Assembly (NCBI GenBank): GCA_946811695.1
Contig: OX328130.1
Coordinates: 72,015,232-72,079,231, forward strand
DNA: 64,000 nucleotides
Direction of reading: 5' to 3'
DNA from: Gonocerus acuteangulatus
Lineage: Eukaryota; Arthropoda; Insecta; Hemiptera; Coreidae
Each line of letters begins with the position of its first letter. Position 1 is the first letter of the stretch. The translations under genes were made by a program, and so were the position numbers. The notes beneath the pieces were generated by a model that was given only the letters and a program-made list of their open reading frames with translations, ran no database searches and had not been told where the DNA came from. Positions 44,186 to 56,329 of the stretch are shown in pieces.

Positions 44186-45429
44186 TTGTCTGTTCGCTCT
44201 CTAGCTCGAAGACGAATGGTCCGATTTTGATGAAATTTGGTACAAAAATCAGTCGTCCAATATGAAAGGTCAAGTTCGTTAACCAGCAAAATCCGCCCAC
44301 TGGAAGATGGAGTTTGGGGCGAAATTCGCGCAGAAACAATCGTAACGCTTACGTTTTTGAGTTCATAAGCTTGTAAGTACTCTTTTTATAGGCTTCTTGG
44401 GCTAGGAAAACGAATGAAACCATTTTCAAGGCGATAGCTTTAACCGTTTTCGAGAAAATTGGAAAAATAGTTTTTGAATACCGTTTTTGGTTTGGGTACT
44501 TAGAATCATGGGATTCAGTTGAAACATTTTCTGCATGTTCTACTTTCATTAAAACTAATATGTTGAAATTTTGGTTACGTTTGGAGTTAAGGAAGGGTTA
44601 GAATAAAATATTTTATTAACAGACATAAAAAGTTTTGGTAACTTTGTATATTTTCCTTAATATCTCGAAAAAGGTTAAGAATTTGGTAAACGAAAGAATA
44701 CCATTAGAAAGCTTACTAAATGCTCTACAAAAAAGGTTCTGATGAAAGTTTTGACTAGGCGATGTCAATCGGAGAAATAAGTGCTTAAAACATTAAAGTA
44801 ATTGATTTTGCTTATTCGAACTGTTCTTTTTGTCTGTTTTTATTCCTTGTTATTTTTTAATTGCTTATAGTTGTATAATGTATTTTACAATAAAACAGAT
44901 TAGGCAAAATAAGAAAAACAATTCATTGTTAGAAATATAGCTTGCCAAGAGAAAAAGATTCGTTGACGTCTTTTGAATATTTTCAATTGCCTTTATGCTG
45001 TTGGTTTTTTTATTTTATTTTTTAATTGATTTTATCTGTAGAATTATTACTATAGTAAAAGAACACAGGAATGTGTGAAAATATTTGATATTTTCCAATT
45101 CATTGAAACGTATGAAATGAAGTATCGATAGAAGAGGATTCTAGGGTCTTGCGGACCTGACCCCAGGTATAGCCAGCCATAAAACCCTTTGAACAAAGGC
45201 CGAGGAAAATATTATCTGTTTCTATTCTATGCTTTTCAAATGAGAAGAGGGATATGAACAGGAACCGGGGTCTCCCGTGGTCTAATGGCTAGCGCCTTGG
45301 ATTCATAAGCGGGAGATGGTGGGTTCGATTCCCAACCTCCGGCAGGAATTTTATCATCCCACGGCTCGCTGGTGAAATTCCTCGCTGCACCCTGGATGTC
45401 GGCGCTAATGACCTAGATGTAGATGTGCC

Positions 45430-45500
<71 letters not shown>

Positions 45501-45545
45501 GGAACCGCGCTAAGATGACGCAGTTCCTGCGAGTCGGACTTTTTT
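43993..45545 (+). mobile_element. HINE-B copy 3 with SINE in its 3' end
   Basis: 5' TTTTAGCGCGGTTCCTCCCT, (TA)n at 44133-44178, TTGTCTGTTCGCTCTC. 3' GGAACCGCGCTAAGATGACG, GCAGTTCCTGCG-type hairpin, GAGTCGGACTTTTTT. A SINE at 45268-45500 lies inside the 3' GGAACCG repeat, duplicating it. Confidence 0.78.
45268..45500 (+). mobile_element. tRNA-Glu-like SINE
   Basis: Head ggggtctcccgtggtctaat-type sequence, B box GGTTCGATTCC, tail gatgtgccgt plus poly(A). Flanks aacaggaaccg and aactggaaccg (10 of 11 identical). Confidence 0.9.
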
Positions 45546-46187
45546 GTTTTTGGAACTATTTATTACTCGGTGGTTTGCCACCAATTCATTATGGTAAGGA
45601 GAGCCATAGCTATAATAATTTTATATTAATGTATAACTTACTTTGTCACAATAAAATTGTAGAACACAATGCTATTGTGAATGTTTATTGTACTATTTCT
45701 CCCAATAGAAAGAAAAAAAAATCACGTTTCAGAACTCAAAGATCACAAAAATAACAGTATTTCAAATATGTGTAATTTTGTGTTTTTTAACCACGTTTTT
45801 CGTAGAATGGAAATAATTTAAGGACAAACAACGTAAAGTTTTTATCGCCCTACATACCTTTTCTTTTCTTTTCTATCTAATAATTGAACTTAAGATTTTG
45901 TCTCAAATGAAATGAGGCAGTATTATAAATAAATAAATAACAGTTGATTTTACGAGTTCAAAATGTCCTCTATGTACTGGTAAAGAAAACAATTTTAAAA
46001 AAACACAATATATCATGCTGTTTTTAATGCTGAAGTGGAAAATTGGCTTCAAAATAAGACATACATCAGTGAATTTTAAAACAAAGTAAGACTCATCAAA
46101 AATAAAAATTCCTTCAAAATAGATAATATAACAGATAACAAAAACGTTGAGGTTGCTGGCAGAGAAGGAAGATCTTGAGGTAAATGA
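45546..46187. other. no gene; HINE-B-like relic near 45712-45775
   Basis: caaaaataacagtatttcaa and neighbouring sequence match 43580-43610. Remainder AT-rich. Confidence 0.4.
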
Positions 46188-46405
46188 AAAACGTCCTGTT
46201 CCTTCACAAAAGTTTATTTTTCTACGCGAGCGCTTTCGGCAGCTCCTGCCACCATCCTCAGAGCTATAATGAGTTCAGCTTCACTGCAGAGGGAGTCAGC
46301 CCTCTGCAGTGAAGCTGAACTCATTATAGCTCTGAGGATGGTGGCAGGAGCTGCCGAAAGCGCTCGCGTAGAAAAATAAACTTTTGTGAAGGAACAGGAC
46401 GTTTT
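46188..46405. repeat. perfect 106-bp inverted repeat with 6-nt spacer
   Basis: Left arm 46188-46293 and right arm 46300-46405 are exact complements; the spacer is agtcag. A 12-bp direct repeat ataacagataac lies outside (46128-46139, 46406-46417). The arm sequence ctctgaggatggtggcagga, gctgccgaaagcgctcgcg, followed by gaaaaataaac, resembles Penelope-like element termini. Perfect identity implies a young event. Confidence 0.95.
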
Positions 46406-46927
46406 ATAACAGATAACCTTCTCAAATTCCTTAAAAATAGATAATATAACAGATAACCTTCTCAAATTCCTTAAAAACAATCGTCTTTGATACTTACAAT
46501 TTTTAGGAAAATTATACACATGTATAAAATGTAATAAGACCTGTTCTGTTTTTGGCGTTTTCTGAACAATTTGGTTTCAGTGATGTGTCTTGTTTTAATT
46601 CTAGACGCGTCAAATATGCACGTACTTTTTCTTATCTTTTTCCTCTTAATTAAAGCTAACAATTTATGTTACGTTGAAGAGAAAGCAATAACTAAACTGT
46701 TTAAGTTAAGGTTATTCCGAATTGCAGCGTCGTAAACCAGACAAAATTTACTTGCAGAATAAGTAGACGTCAATGAAAACCCCAGTAAAAGGGGGCTAAA
46801 ACGCACTTAAAATTTACAAACGTAATTTTTTTAGGGGTAAATTATGGTTTATTTCCACTTATATTTGTAAATTTTTATTGAACTGCAGATTCACCACTTT
46901 GACTTTGAATAAAGGTTTTTAGGATAG
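46406..46927. other. no gene; 41-bp duplication
   Basis: ataacagataaccttctcaa plus attccttaaaaa occurs twice (46406-46480). Nothing else recognised. Confidence 0.5.
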
Positions 46928-48068
<1,141 letters not shown>

Positions 48069-48702
48069 GGTCTAAAACTATCAATAAAGTCGATGACACA
48101 GAGACCAGACGAGGAGTATTTATTAGTTTGGTTTATAGTTATGCAGATTGTCTTTATACAAATAGAAGTGGAATTGTTTGATTGTTCTAAGTGGAAATTG
48201 TGTTTATTGACGAGATGACAACTTCTGAGTCATGTTTTATTTGAAGTGTCAAACGATAAATTACCACTTAAACCAAACTTCTAATCAGTGTTAGTCATGG
48301 TGCTATATTAAATGCATTCAACTCTCTGGATTAAATAGTATTATGGATTAAATCTTTGTAGATTAACTGATATGTTGTTCACATTTTTTTAATTTTTCCT
48401 AAAGGAAATATTTACTGCAGGTTTGGAAGAACTAAAATACATTATTCCGTCTAATTTTTAATATATTTTCATTCTTCGAATCGTCCGAGTTTTGTGCATA
48501 CCATCGTAACAAGAAGTCAGAGAATATTTAAAATTTGGCTAAGATAAAACGTAAGATTTTCCATAAAATCAATGTTTTGCTCGTTTCGCCATGCACTTTG
48601 GCAGCCTTCTTCAGCAAGAAATGCCTACAGGATACAGGAAGACCTCCATAACTTTTAGGTGACCATTTATAAATGTCGCCACTTATATATAAGTGGTAGT
48701 GT

Positions 48703-48758
<56 letters not shown>
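48069..48758. other. no gene; hammerhead-like motif near 48592-48616
   Basis: Minus strand reads CTGAAGAAGGCTGCCAAAGT then GCATGGCGAAACGAGC: CUGANGA, a GCCA/TGGC stem and GAAAC, as in Penelope-like termini. (TA)n at 48702-48758. No coding region. Confidence 0.4.
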
Positions 48759-48761
<3 letters not shown>

Positions 48762-49031
48762 GCTCATTGGTAGTGCACTCGACTGAACAACTGTAGGAGC
48801 GCGCACTAAGGATTTTTAACTTCCAGTGTTGTCGTTCGAGGGTTGGATATGGTGTCCCAGATCGTCCCTAGGCTCACCCAATCTATAATTATTTAATGGG
48901 TACCTGCAAAGGGGAAAACAGGCGGCCGGAGCATATTACCGACCACACTATCACCCTTGTGTGCCGTGTGGTCAAGAATCAGATACCTATAGTGTCTGCC
49001 CCTCTGTTGGCCTCTTACGGGACTGATTACA
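48759..49031 (+). mobile_element. tRNA-Ala-like SINE, slightly 5'-truncated
   Basis: ttagctcattggtagtgcac to gggactgatt matches 18465-18807. TA-rich on both sides. Confidence 0.75.
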
Positions 49032-49170
49032 TATATATATATATTCAAAAAAATATTTGAATCTGAATTAGAGACGTACTACTTCCCAGGCTGTTATATT
49101 TACCAGATTCAAATATGATTTTGTATATTTGGAATGAAGAATATGAAAATGTGATAAATCACTTAAAATA

Positions 49171-49431
49171 TGATAATTGAAGGGGTCGTGGCAAAATAGT
49201 GCCGAGCAACATTTTTAACAAAACTTAACTGTAGCTGCTATACGTTGGATATTATGTGGGACTATCAGTTGAAATGGTTAGGGGCAACAAGATTAAGTAG
49301 CATACAGAGCTTGTAGTCATATTTTAGTAGCATTTGCATCATAGACTGATAGTCCCACATAATATCCAACATATGCCAGCTGGCAAAAATGTTTCTTGGC
49401 AAAAATGTTTGCCCCGACCCGTTCAATTATT
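49171..49431. mobile_element. small foldback element I
   Basis: Arms tgataattgaaggggtcgtg and gacccgttcaattat, and a perfect inner segment gttggatattatgtgggact / agtcccacataatatccaac. About 260 bp, non-coding. Confidence 0.75.
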
Positions 49432-49461
49432 TTTGTTTTTTTAATTAAGCCAAAGTATTCC

Positions 49462-49599
49462 TTTTAGCGCGGTTCCTCCCTCCCCCATAGGGAGGAACCC
49501 CGTTTATAAGGTTGATCTCATGACGCAATCCAGAAGTGCCGACTAGAAAATTTTGCGTTTCAGAACCCCTAGAGACCGAAAATGATGGTGGTTCAAATT

Positions 49600-49658
<59 letters not shown>

Positions 49659-50805
49659 CTGTTCGCTCTCTAGGTAGAAGACGAAAGGTCCGATTTCGAT
49701 GAAATTTGGTACAAAAATCCGTCGTCCAATTTGAAAGGTCAAGTTCGTTAACCAGCAAAATCCGTCTACTGGAAGACGGCGTTTGGGGCGAAATTCGCGC
49801 AAAAAAAATCGTAACGCTTACGTTTTTGAGTTCATAAGCTTGTAAGCACTCGTTTTATAGGCTTCTTGGGCTAGGAAAACGAATGAAACCATTTTCAAGG
49901 CGATAGCTTTAACCGTTTTTGAGAAAATTGGAAAAATAGTTTTTGAATACCGTTTTTGGTTTCGGTACTTAGAATCATGGGATTCAGTTGAAACATTTTC
50001 TGCATGTTCTACTTTCATTAAAACTAATATGTTGAAATTTGTGTTACGTTTGGAGTTAAGGAAGGGTTAGAATAAAATATTTTATTAACAGACATAAAAA
50101 GTTTTGGTAACTTTGTATACTTTCCTTAATATCTCGAAAAAGGTTGAGTATCTTGGTAAACGGAAGAATACCATTAGAAAGCTTACTAAATGCTCTACAA
50201 AAAAGGTTCTGATAAAAGTTCTGATTAGACGATGTCAATCGGAGTAATAAGTGCTTAAAACTTTAAAGTAATTGATTTCGCTTATTCGAACTGTTCTTTT
50301 GTCTGTTTTTATTCCTTGTTATTTTTTAACTGCTTATAGTTGGATAATGTATTTGATAATAAATCAGGTTAAGAAAAACAATTTAATCTTAGAGATATGG
50401 ATTTCCAAGATGTAGCTTTTCAAATGCCTAGCGGGGTCCTTCCTAGGGCGGGGACCCATCCAGGTAAGATCGTAAATAAGACCTTTCTTGAAAGTAAAGA
50501 TGGAACTGTCAACTTTGGTCCTCCTCTGTCTCCCGGCACTTTCATTGCTGACGAAGGCTACCAATGAGTAGCCAAAACGTCCTAAATATAGATTTTTTAA
50601 CAAAAATCGTATTGAGGTTTCTTTAGCCGAATCCCAACCATTCCATCTTTACTTATCACCTCGACGGCTAACTATCTAATATTCATGCTTTCTAGAAATT
50701 TGGACCCAAAATAATAACAGCTTCTATTTTAATCATTTTAAATGAGTCTAGAGATAAGAACGGAACCGCGCTAAGATGATGCAGTTCCCGCGAGTCGGAC
50801 TTTTT
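49462..50805 (+). mobile_element. HINE-B copy 4
   Basis: 5' CTTTTAGCGCGGTTCCTCCC, (TA)n at 49603-49654, TTTGTCTGTTCGCTCTC. 3' GGAACCGCGCTAAGATGATG, GCAGTTCCCGC, GAGTCGGACTTTTT. 50548-50640 holds a segment shared with copy 2 and resembling a Penelope-like terminus. Confidence 0.8.
50548..50583 (+). ncRNA. degenerate hammerhead-ribozyme-like motif
   Basis: CTGACGA, then a 6-bp stem GGCTAC/GTAGCC with loop CAATGA, then AAAACGTC. Functional hammerheads have CUGANGA - stem II - GAAA, and the GAAACGUC form is known from Penelope-like elements. Here G is replaced by A and an extra A precedes the stem, so activity is doubtful. Confidence 0.35.
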
Positions 50806-51802
50806 ATTTTAAGCCTTTCCTTCATTTTTATAAAACCTAAATAATTAATGATTTTGAATGAGTTTCTGGTCAAATGCCAAGATGAAGTTTTCTACCTCAG
50901 ACATTTTAGCGGAGAAAAAAATTATATAGTTTATAGTGTTGGATGTTTAGGGGTTTCAAAAATACTCTGCTTAAACGGGGGGAAAAACACAGTTTTCTGA
51001 GAGAAGTCGAATGAGGCAGCTTTGTGAAAAGTGAATCAGTTCTGTATATGTATTAACCCAGTTGTTGGCAGGTTCTCTGAACCAGTTCCCCACTTTAACT
51101 AGACTGGAACAGTGAGGATTACCACGATATAAATCATATCTTGGTCTAAATCAGCTGTGAATGGATCGTAGAGAGTTTTTCAATGTTTCTTAAATATTAA
51201 ACATTTTCCCAAAGGAAGGAATATATATTTTTTTATTCTTGAAATCCTCAACCTTAAAGGAGAACTCATTAGCACTAGAGTATTTCTTCATTTTTAGACA
51301 ATTTATTTTATTGAGATTTAGAAATCTGTATATTTTCTATCAAGAAATTTCACAGGAACATATCGTCGATACAAATGCAAAGTAAAAAATGTGAGAAAAC
51401 GCTTTTTCGTTTTCAATTTTTCTGGTTGAGTAAAGGCAAAGAAATTATTATTAAAGAAAAATAATTACCAATTACAGATAATCAAACTTACGAATGTGCA
51501 ATAAGTGTAATTAAAATATATCAAAGGATAAAATATATATAAAGTCATCTATAAGGTACGAAATATTTTTCACATTCGATACTTTGCATTTGTATCAACG
51601 ATATTTTGTCCTAAATTTTCCGTCCGGTCACCGGACCTAAGTAACGTCTATCGTGTTAAATACTTAAATTACTGACCGACAGTGAAAACTAAGTAGCGCT
51701 ACCGAACTAAATTCGTTGTTTTACTTAGAAGCAATTTTGTTTTTGTTTTTCAGAGTCGAGCGTTGGAGCACTTAATATAATTTTTGACACAAAATGTAAA
51801 AG
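50806..51802. other. no recognisable gene
   Basis: AT-rich; 51355-51380 and 51570-51600 hold related phrases around atacaaatgcaaagta / tactttgcatttgtat, an inverted repeat of unknown meaning. Confidence 0.4.
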
Positions 51803-51806
51803 ATGT

Positions 51807-51811
<5 letters not shown>

Positions 51812-51857
<46 letters not shown>

Positions 51858-52027
51858 GGCGCATCTACAACTTGGCCATTAGCGCCGGGCTATCTACAGG
51901 TTGCCACCCTTTTATAATGCCAACAGCACGTGGTCGGTCACCCATTCAGGTACTGACCACGCCCGACGTTGCTTAACTTCGGTGATCTACGGGAACCGGT
52001 GTATTCAACGTGGCTATGGCCGTTGGC
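51812..52027 (-). mobile_element. 5S-derived SINE, near full length
   Basis: Poly-T, tail acggcgcatctacaacttgg, then cagcacgtggtcggtcaccc, gttgcttaacttcggtgatc and tggctatggccgttggc. Flanked by atgtagatt (51803-51811, 52028-52036). The 5S head has the same missing block as the copy at 4958, so the deletion is a family character. Confidence 0.9.
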
Positions 52028-52085
52028 ATGTAGATTATTAAAGCGAATTTTTCGCTTGTATATATTCAAAATGGCTGTCGATTCG

Positions 52086-52239
52086 AAATGGCCGTCAGAA
52101 TCTGACCTTTTGACCTAGCCTAGGAGATTTCCCATATCAAGACCTATCTGTGTCAAGTTGTGTCAAAATCTGTCAAACTGTAGATTTGTATAAGGAACAA
52201 ACAGACAAACATATATTCGTACAAACAGACAGACACGTG

Positions 52240-52240
<1 letters not shown>
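52086..52240 (-). mobile_element. Heli-C fragment, reverse
   Basis: gacctagcctaggagatttc, tgtataaggaacaaacagac and cagacagacacgtgatttat are complements of the Heli-C 5' part. Confidence 0.65.
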
Positions 52241-52295
<55 letters not shown>

Positions 52296-52300
<5 letters not shown>

Positions 52301-53189
52301 TGGCAAATATGTCCTTTCGGTTTTTTAAGTTGAAAGAAAACTATTGTATATTTTGAACATAATTTTTATTTTAATCTACAATGTAATGTCCATTATTTTC
52401 TATTACTTTACCCCATCTCTCCATCAGCTGAATAATCCCATGCTCATAGAATGTCTGTGGTTTATTAGCGAAAAAATGATCAAGGTGCTCCCTGACACCC
52501 TGTTCGTTTTCAAACCATTTTCCACCTAAGGAATTTTGTAGAGACCGGAATAAGTGGTAGTCACTAGGAGCAAGGTCCGGTGAATAGGGAGGGTGGGGCA
52601 AAAGATCCCATCCAAGGGCTAACAATTTGTTGCGGGTGACTAACGAAGTGTGGGGCCTGGCATTATCATGATGGAAGACGACACCCTTTCGATTTGCCAG
52701 TTCTGGGCGTTTTCGTCGAATTGATTCATTCAATTTTGTAAATTGTGAGCAGTATAGAGTGGAATCGATTAATTTACCTTGTGGCAGCAGGTCATAAAAA
52801 ATCACACCCTTGAAATCCCACCATACAGAAAGCATTATCTTCTTTGGGTGCAATCCCGCTTTAGATGTGGTTCCAGGTGGTTCGTTGCTAGGTCTCCAAG
52901 ATTTTTTTCGCACCACATTATCGTAGACAATCCACTTTTCATCCCCTGTCACAAGTCTTTTAAGGAATGGATGGTTTTCTTGACGTTTTCGCAGGGAATC
53001 GCAAATGGAAATGCGTTTTGCCAAGTTGGCTTCGGTCAGAGAGTGGGGGACCCAAACATCCAGCCTAGAAACGTAGCCGAGCTTCCGCAAATAGGATAAA
53101 CAATCCTCTGTTGGGATTAATTGCATCAGATAAATGTGACATATTGTAAACAAAACATGAATACAAAAACCGAAAGGACTTATTTGCCA

Positions 53190-53194
<5 letters not shown>
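52296..53194 (-). mobile_element. mariner element, N-terminally deleted, inside (TA)n
   Basis: Terminal repeats AGGGTTGGCAAATATGTCCT (left) and the complement of AGGGTTGGCAAATAAGTCCT (right), each 29 bp with one mismatch, flanked by TA within a TA microsatellite (52241-52295 and 53195-53262). 899 bp against about 1.3 kb for full mariners. Confidence 0.92.
52371..53153 (-). CDS. mariner transposase, catalytic domain only (DD34D)
   Basis: 260 residues. After a non-homologous leader it enters at YLRKLGYVSRLDVWVPHSLT (the WVPHxLTE linker). The catalytic triad is complete: D71 (VTGDEKWIVYDN), D163 (VFHHDNARPHT) and D198 (YSPDLAPSDYHLF), with 34 residues between the last two, the mariner DD34D signature. 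The C terminus (YEHGIIQLMERWGKVIENNG) is intact. The two helix-turn-helix domains that bind the terminal repeats are deleted, so it should not transpose alone. The true start is uncertain because the leader is the deletion junction. No frameshift or stop in the catalytic part, so it is a young copy. Confidence 0.88.
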   Translation of the reverse strand: MFTICHIYLMQLIPTEDCLSYLRKLGYVSRLDVWVPHSLTEANLAKRISICDSLRKRQENHPFLKRLVTGDEKWIVYDNVVRKKSWRPSNEPPGTTSKAGLHPKKIMLSVWWDFKGVIFYDLLPQGKLIDSTLYCSQFTKLNESIRRKRPELANRKGVVFHHDNARPHTSLVTRNKLLALGWDLLPHPPYSPDLAPSDYHLFRSLQNSLGGKWFENEQGVREHLDHFFANKPQTFYEHGIIQLMERWGKVIENNGHYIVD

Positions 53195-53261
<67 letters not shown>

Positions 53262-53262
53262 T

Positions 53263-54581
53263 ACAAACACGATCACATCTTTATTTCTCGAGCCCTTTAA
53301 TCTGTGTTTGTAGTTTTATAATTACTTTAATAGTTTAGTAATAATAGAAACATTTTGAAATCCTTCCATTTGCAAATGGTTAAACGAGTCCCTTAATAAA
53401 ACGAATGACTAAAATGTAAATGCTCTCTGCGATACAGGAAAAGCAAATAGAAAAAATAGAGTCCATAAAAACATACAAGATCTATTTCCGAGGGCCATAG
53501 AAGGATTTTACGATACATTGGCCCTTGAAAAGTTTAAAACTGTTTTTTACGGGGAGCCTTCAGTTAAGGGCCTTATATTCAGAAATACAACCTACACATC
53601 ACAATAATATTGCTTTCATGGTTTTAGGTTTTTTTATTTTTCTCATCATAAAGGCTTATGTCATTTTCATGGTCCTGTTTCAGAGGTAAATTAAAATATC
53701 AAATAAACCCTTTGTTTATTGGAAGCAGGTTGTTAGGTTTCAAATTTAATATTATATTTTCTTCTAGCGCGTTTCATCCAGAGATAGGATATCCACCTAT
53801 GAGATTGAATTCATTGCCAACCTCAATTCAAGAAAATTAACCGAATTCATGGAATTTCTGATTGTAGGAGATTCTTTTGTGGCCACTTATTACTCCGGCC
53901 CATCATCACTTCCGAATTCAATGTTGTCCATTATTGGCTAAAATACTCTCCACAGAAGAAGGATCACATACAGGAATGTTAAAGTGAACTTCTTCGAGTT
54001 CGACAAACTCTATATTTGCAGATGAAGTATTGTAACCATGCATAGTGGCGCCAAACGCCCGATTTTGGGGAAAACCTGTAGGTACTTGAGTCTTTCTGAT
54101 TGTGGTATAATTTCTGAAGTTTCCTTTTGTGCTGAGTCGAATGAGACCTCTACCAATTCGATAGAACAATTATTTTTGAAGATAAACGGATTTTACATGA
54201 AGAAAACCATGAAATACACGAAGTATTCAGTTTAAAAATGTCATATTTTACTCAATGGGGTTATGAGAGATGTGTAATTCCAAATGTAGTTTTGAGTACT
54301 TAAGTCGAAACAATTACCAACCAATGTGATACTGTTAACTGTTCTCGACCTATTATTTATTTCACCTTAATAAAATTAGCGAGTATAACGAATAAATTTA
54401 ACACTTTGACACGAGACATTAGATGGATGTTAATGTTAAGTTACTTGCTAGTTCAACAACTCTCAGAAGAAAATAATAATTGTAAAGTCGTTTTCCGTAA
54501 AATAATCGCATCGCTAATTGACACCATCATTTTATTAGGCTGTGCACACTTACGGCCGAGTACGGGGAGGAAATTTATAGC
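53263..54581. other. no recognisable gene
   Basis: Open frames such as 53918-54169 (minus) have no recognisable family and no repeat support. Confidence 0.45.
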
Positions 54582-54937
54582 ACATGCACTTTTAGGTTAG
54601 GTTATAGGACATGCACTTTTAGGTTAGGTTATAGGACATGCACTTTTAGGTTAGGTTATAGGACATGCACTTTTAGGTTAGGTTATAGGACATGCACTTT
54701 TAGGTTAGGTTATAGGACATGCACTTTTAGGTTAGGTTATAGGACATGCACTTTTAGGTTAGGTTATAGGACATGCACTTTTAGGTTAGGTTATAGGACA
54801 TGCACTTTTAGGTTAGGTTATAGGACATGCACTTTTAGGTTAGGTTATAGGACATGCACTTTTAGGTTAGGTTATAGGACATGCACTTTTAGGTTAGGTT
54901 ATAGGACATGCACTTTTAGGTTAGGTTATAGGACATG
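54582..54937. repeat. 27-bp tandem array containing TTAGGTTAGG
   Basis: About 13 units of acatgcacttttaggttagg plus ttatagg, practically identical. Each contains TTAGGTTAGGTTA, i.e. two units of the common arthropod telomere repeat TTAGG. Confidence 0.95.
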
Positions 54938-55245
54938 CGGAGAGTATAGCTAAGTACTGATTTGTTTCTACTCCAAATGAACTAAGAATAATTGCGTCTC
55001 ATTACATATATCTTCACAGCTTAAATGCACCAATTTCATGGTACATTTTGTCAACAAAATTTTTTTTTAAAGCTACAAATATGCCTAAGACTTCCTGTGT
55101 AACATCAATTTCTCAGCAATAAAAAAGTGGTACAATATATTGTTTTACTTTTCAATAAAAACTGTGAGATTTTTACCCGCTCAGAAAACGGTCAACAAAA
55201 AGGTGTGATCAGAACTATTATTAAAATGGAAAAGAAATATTGGTG
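54938..55245. other. no recognisable gene
   Basis: Nothing recognised. Confidence 0.4.
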
Positions 55246-55252
55246 CAGTATT

Positions 55253-55380
55253 TTTATTTTTATTTTTTTCGTTTTTAACGGTGCATCAACTATTTGGCTA
55301 TTAGCGCCGGGCTATCTACAGGTTGCCACCCTTTTATAATGCCAACAGCACGTGGTCGGTCACCCATTCAGGTACTGACC
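55253..55380 (-). mobile_element. 5S-derived SINE, 5'-truncated
   Basis: Tail aacggtgcatcaactatttg to cattcaggtactgacc. Flanked by cagtatt (55246-55252, 55381-55387). Confidence 0.85.
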
Positions 55381-55387
55381 CAGTATT

Positions 55388-55776
55388 CTACAACTAATTA
55401 GTTATAAAAAAACAGTTAGTTCAACGCGATTGAACACCTTCGGTTTTGGGTTTTTTTCCCTCTTGGCACCACTGTGCGGTGACCCATAACTACAAGTGAT
55501 TGGATATTCGGTGAAGTTGGCAATTAGTGTTAAAGAGACGATGACTTCAAAGAGGCAGTACTACAATTCTCATACGAGTATGCCAATTTTCAGTTCTTAC
55601 TGAGATTTACGTGCAATGACTCGGAACACATATTCTGTTCTAGTTATTTGAGTAGTCGATATGACCAAATTCGGCACATAGTGACCTATTAGTTATGATG
55701 CGTCGACATTTCTTGTCGGTACTACCTCATTGCGTTATCGGGTCGAGACAATAAGGCAGTATGCCTTCCCTATACG
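55388..55776. other. no recognisable gene
   Basis: Nothing recognised. Confidence 0.4.
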
Positions 55777-56045
55777 CATGGGCGTATATAGAAAATAATT
55801 TCGAAGGGGCTGGGAAAATTTCGGGGGGGCTGAGACCATTTCCGGTGTATGGAATACTAACAATTTAGATCTTGGAAGAGTTTTAGCCAACTTAAACGCT
55901 ATTACACCCAAAATAGAATCATTTTTATGAACTAAATGATCTTATTTAATTTATTTTTAAGGATTTTATGAAATTTTTACCGATCAACTAAAAATTTCGG
56001 GGGGCTGCAGCCTCCTCAGCCCCTCCCCCCTTATATACGCCCATG
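55777..56045. mobile_element. MITE-L copy 8
   Basis: catgggcgtatatagaaaat to cttatatacgcccatg. Flanks cctatacg and catatacg are an 8-bp duplication with changes. Confidence 0.85.
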
Positions 56046-56329
56046 CATATACGAGAGGATCATAGCAGAAAGTTCTATTTCACGACTAATAATTATACTA
56101 GGTCTATAGTTCAATTCCCCTAATAAAACTGGCCTGCAAATCTGAATGAGACATTACTTAAGGAGAGATTTCCCACGGTCAATTAATTGACCAGCTGATC
56201 TTGACGATTTTCATTCATTGAATGATCAATCAGTTTTAATATTAAAGTCAATGGATGATCAGAGCATTCATTAATAGTTTTTTTTTTGTTTTGTTTTTTT
56301 ACTTCATACGTTCCTTATTAAGGTTAAAT
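56046..56329. other. no recognisable gene
   Basis: Nothing recognised. Confidence 0.4.

Noticed and set aside
53918..54169. 83-residue minus-strand frame as a possible host exon
   Set aside because: No recognisable family, no repeat support and no clear splice context. It cannot be distinguished from a chance frame.
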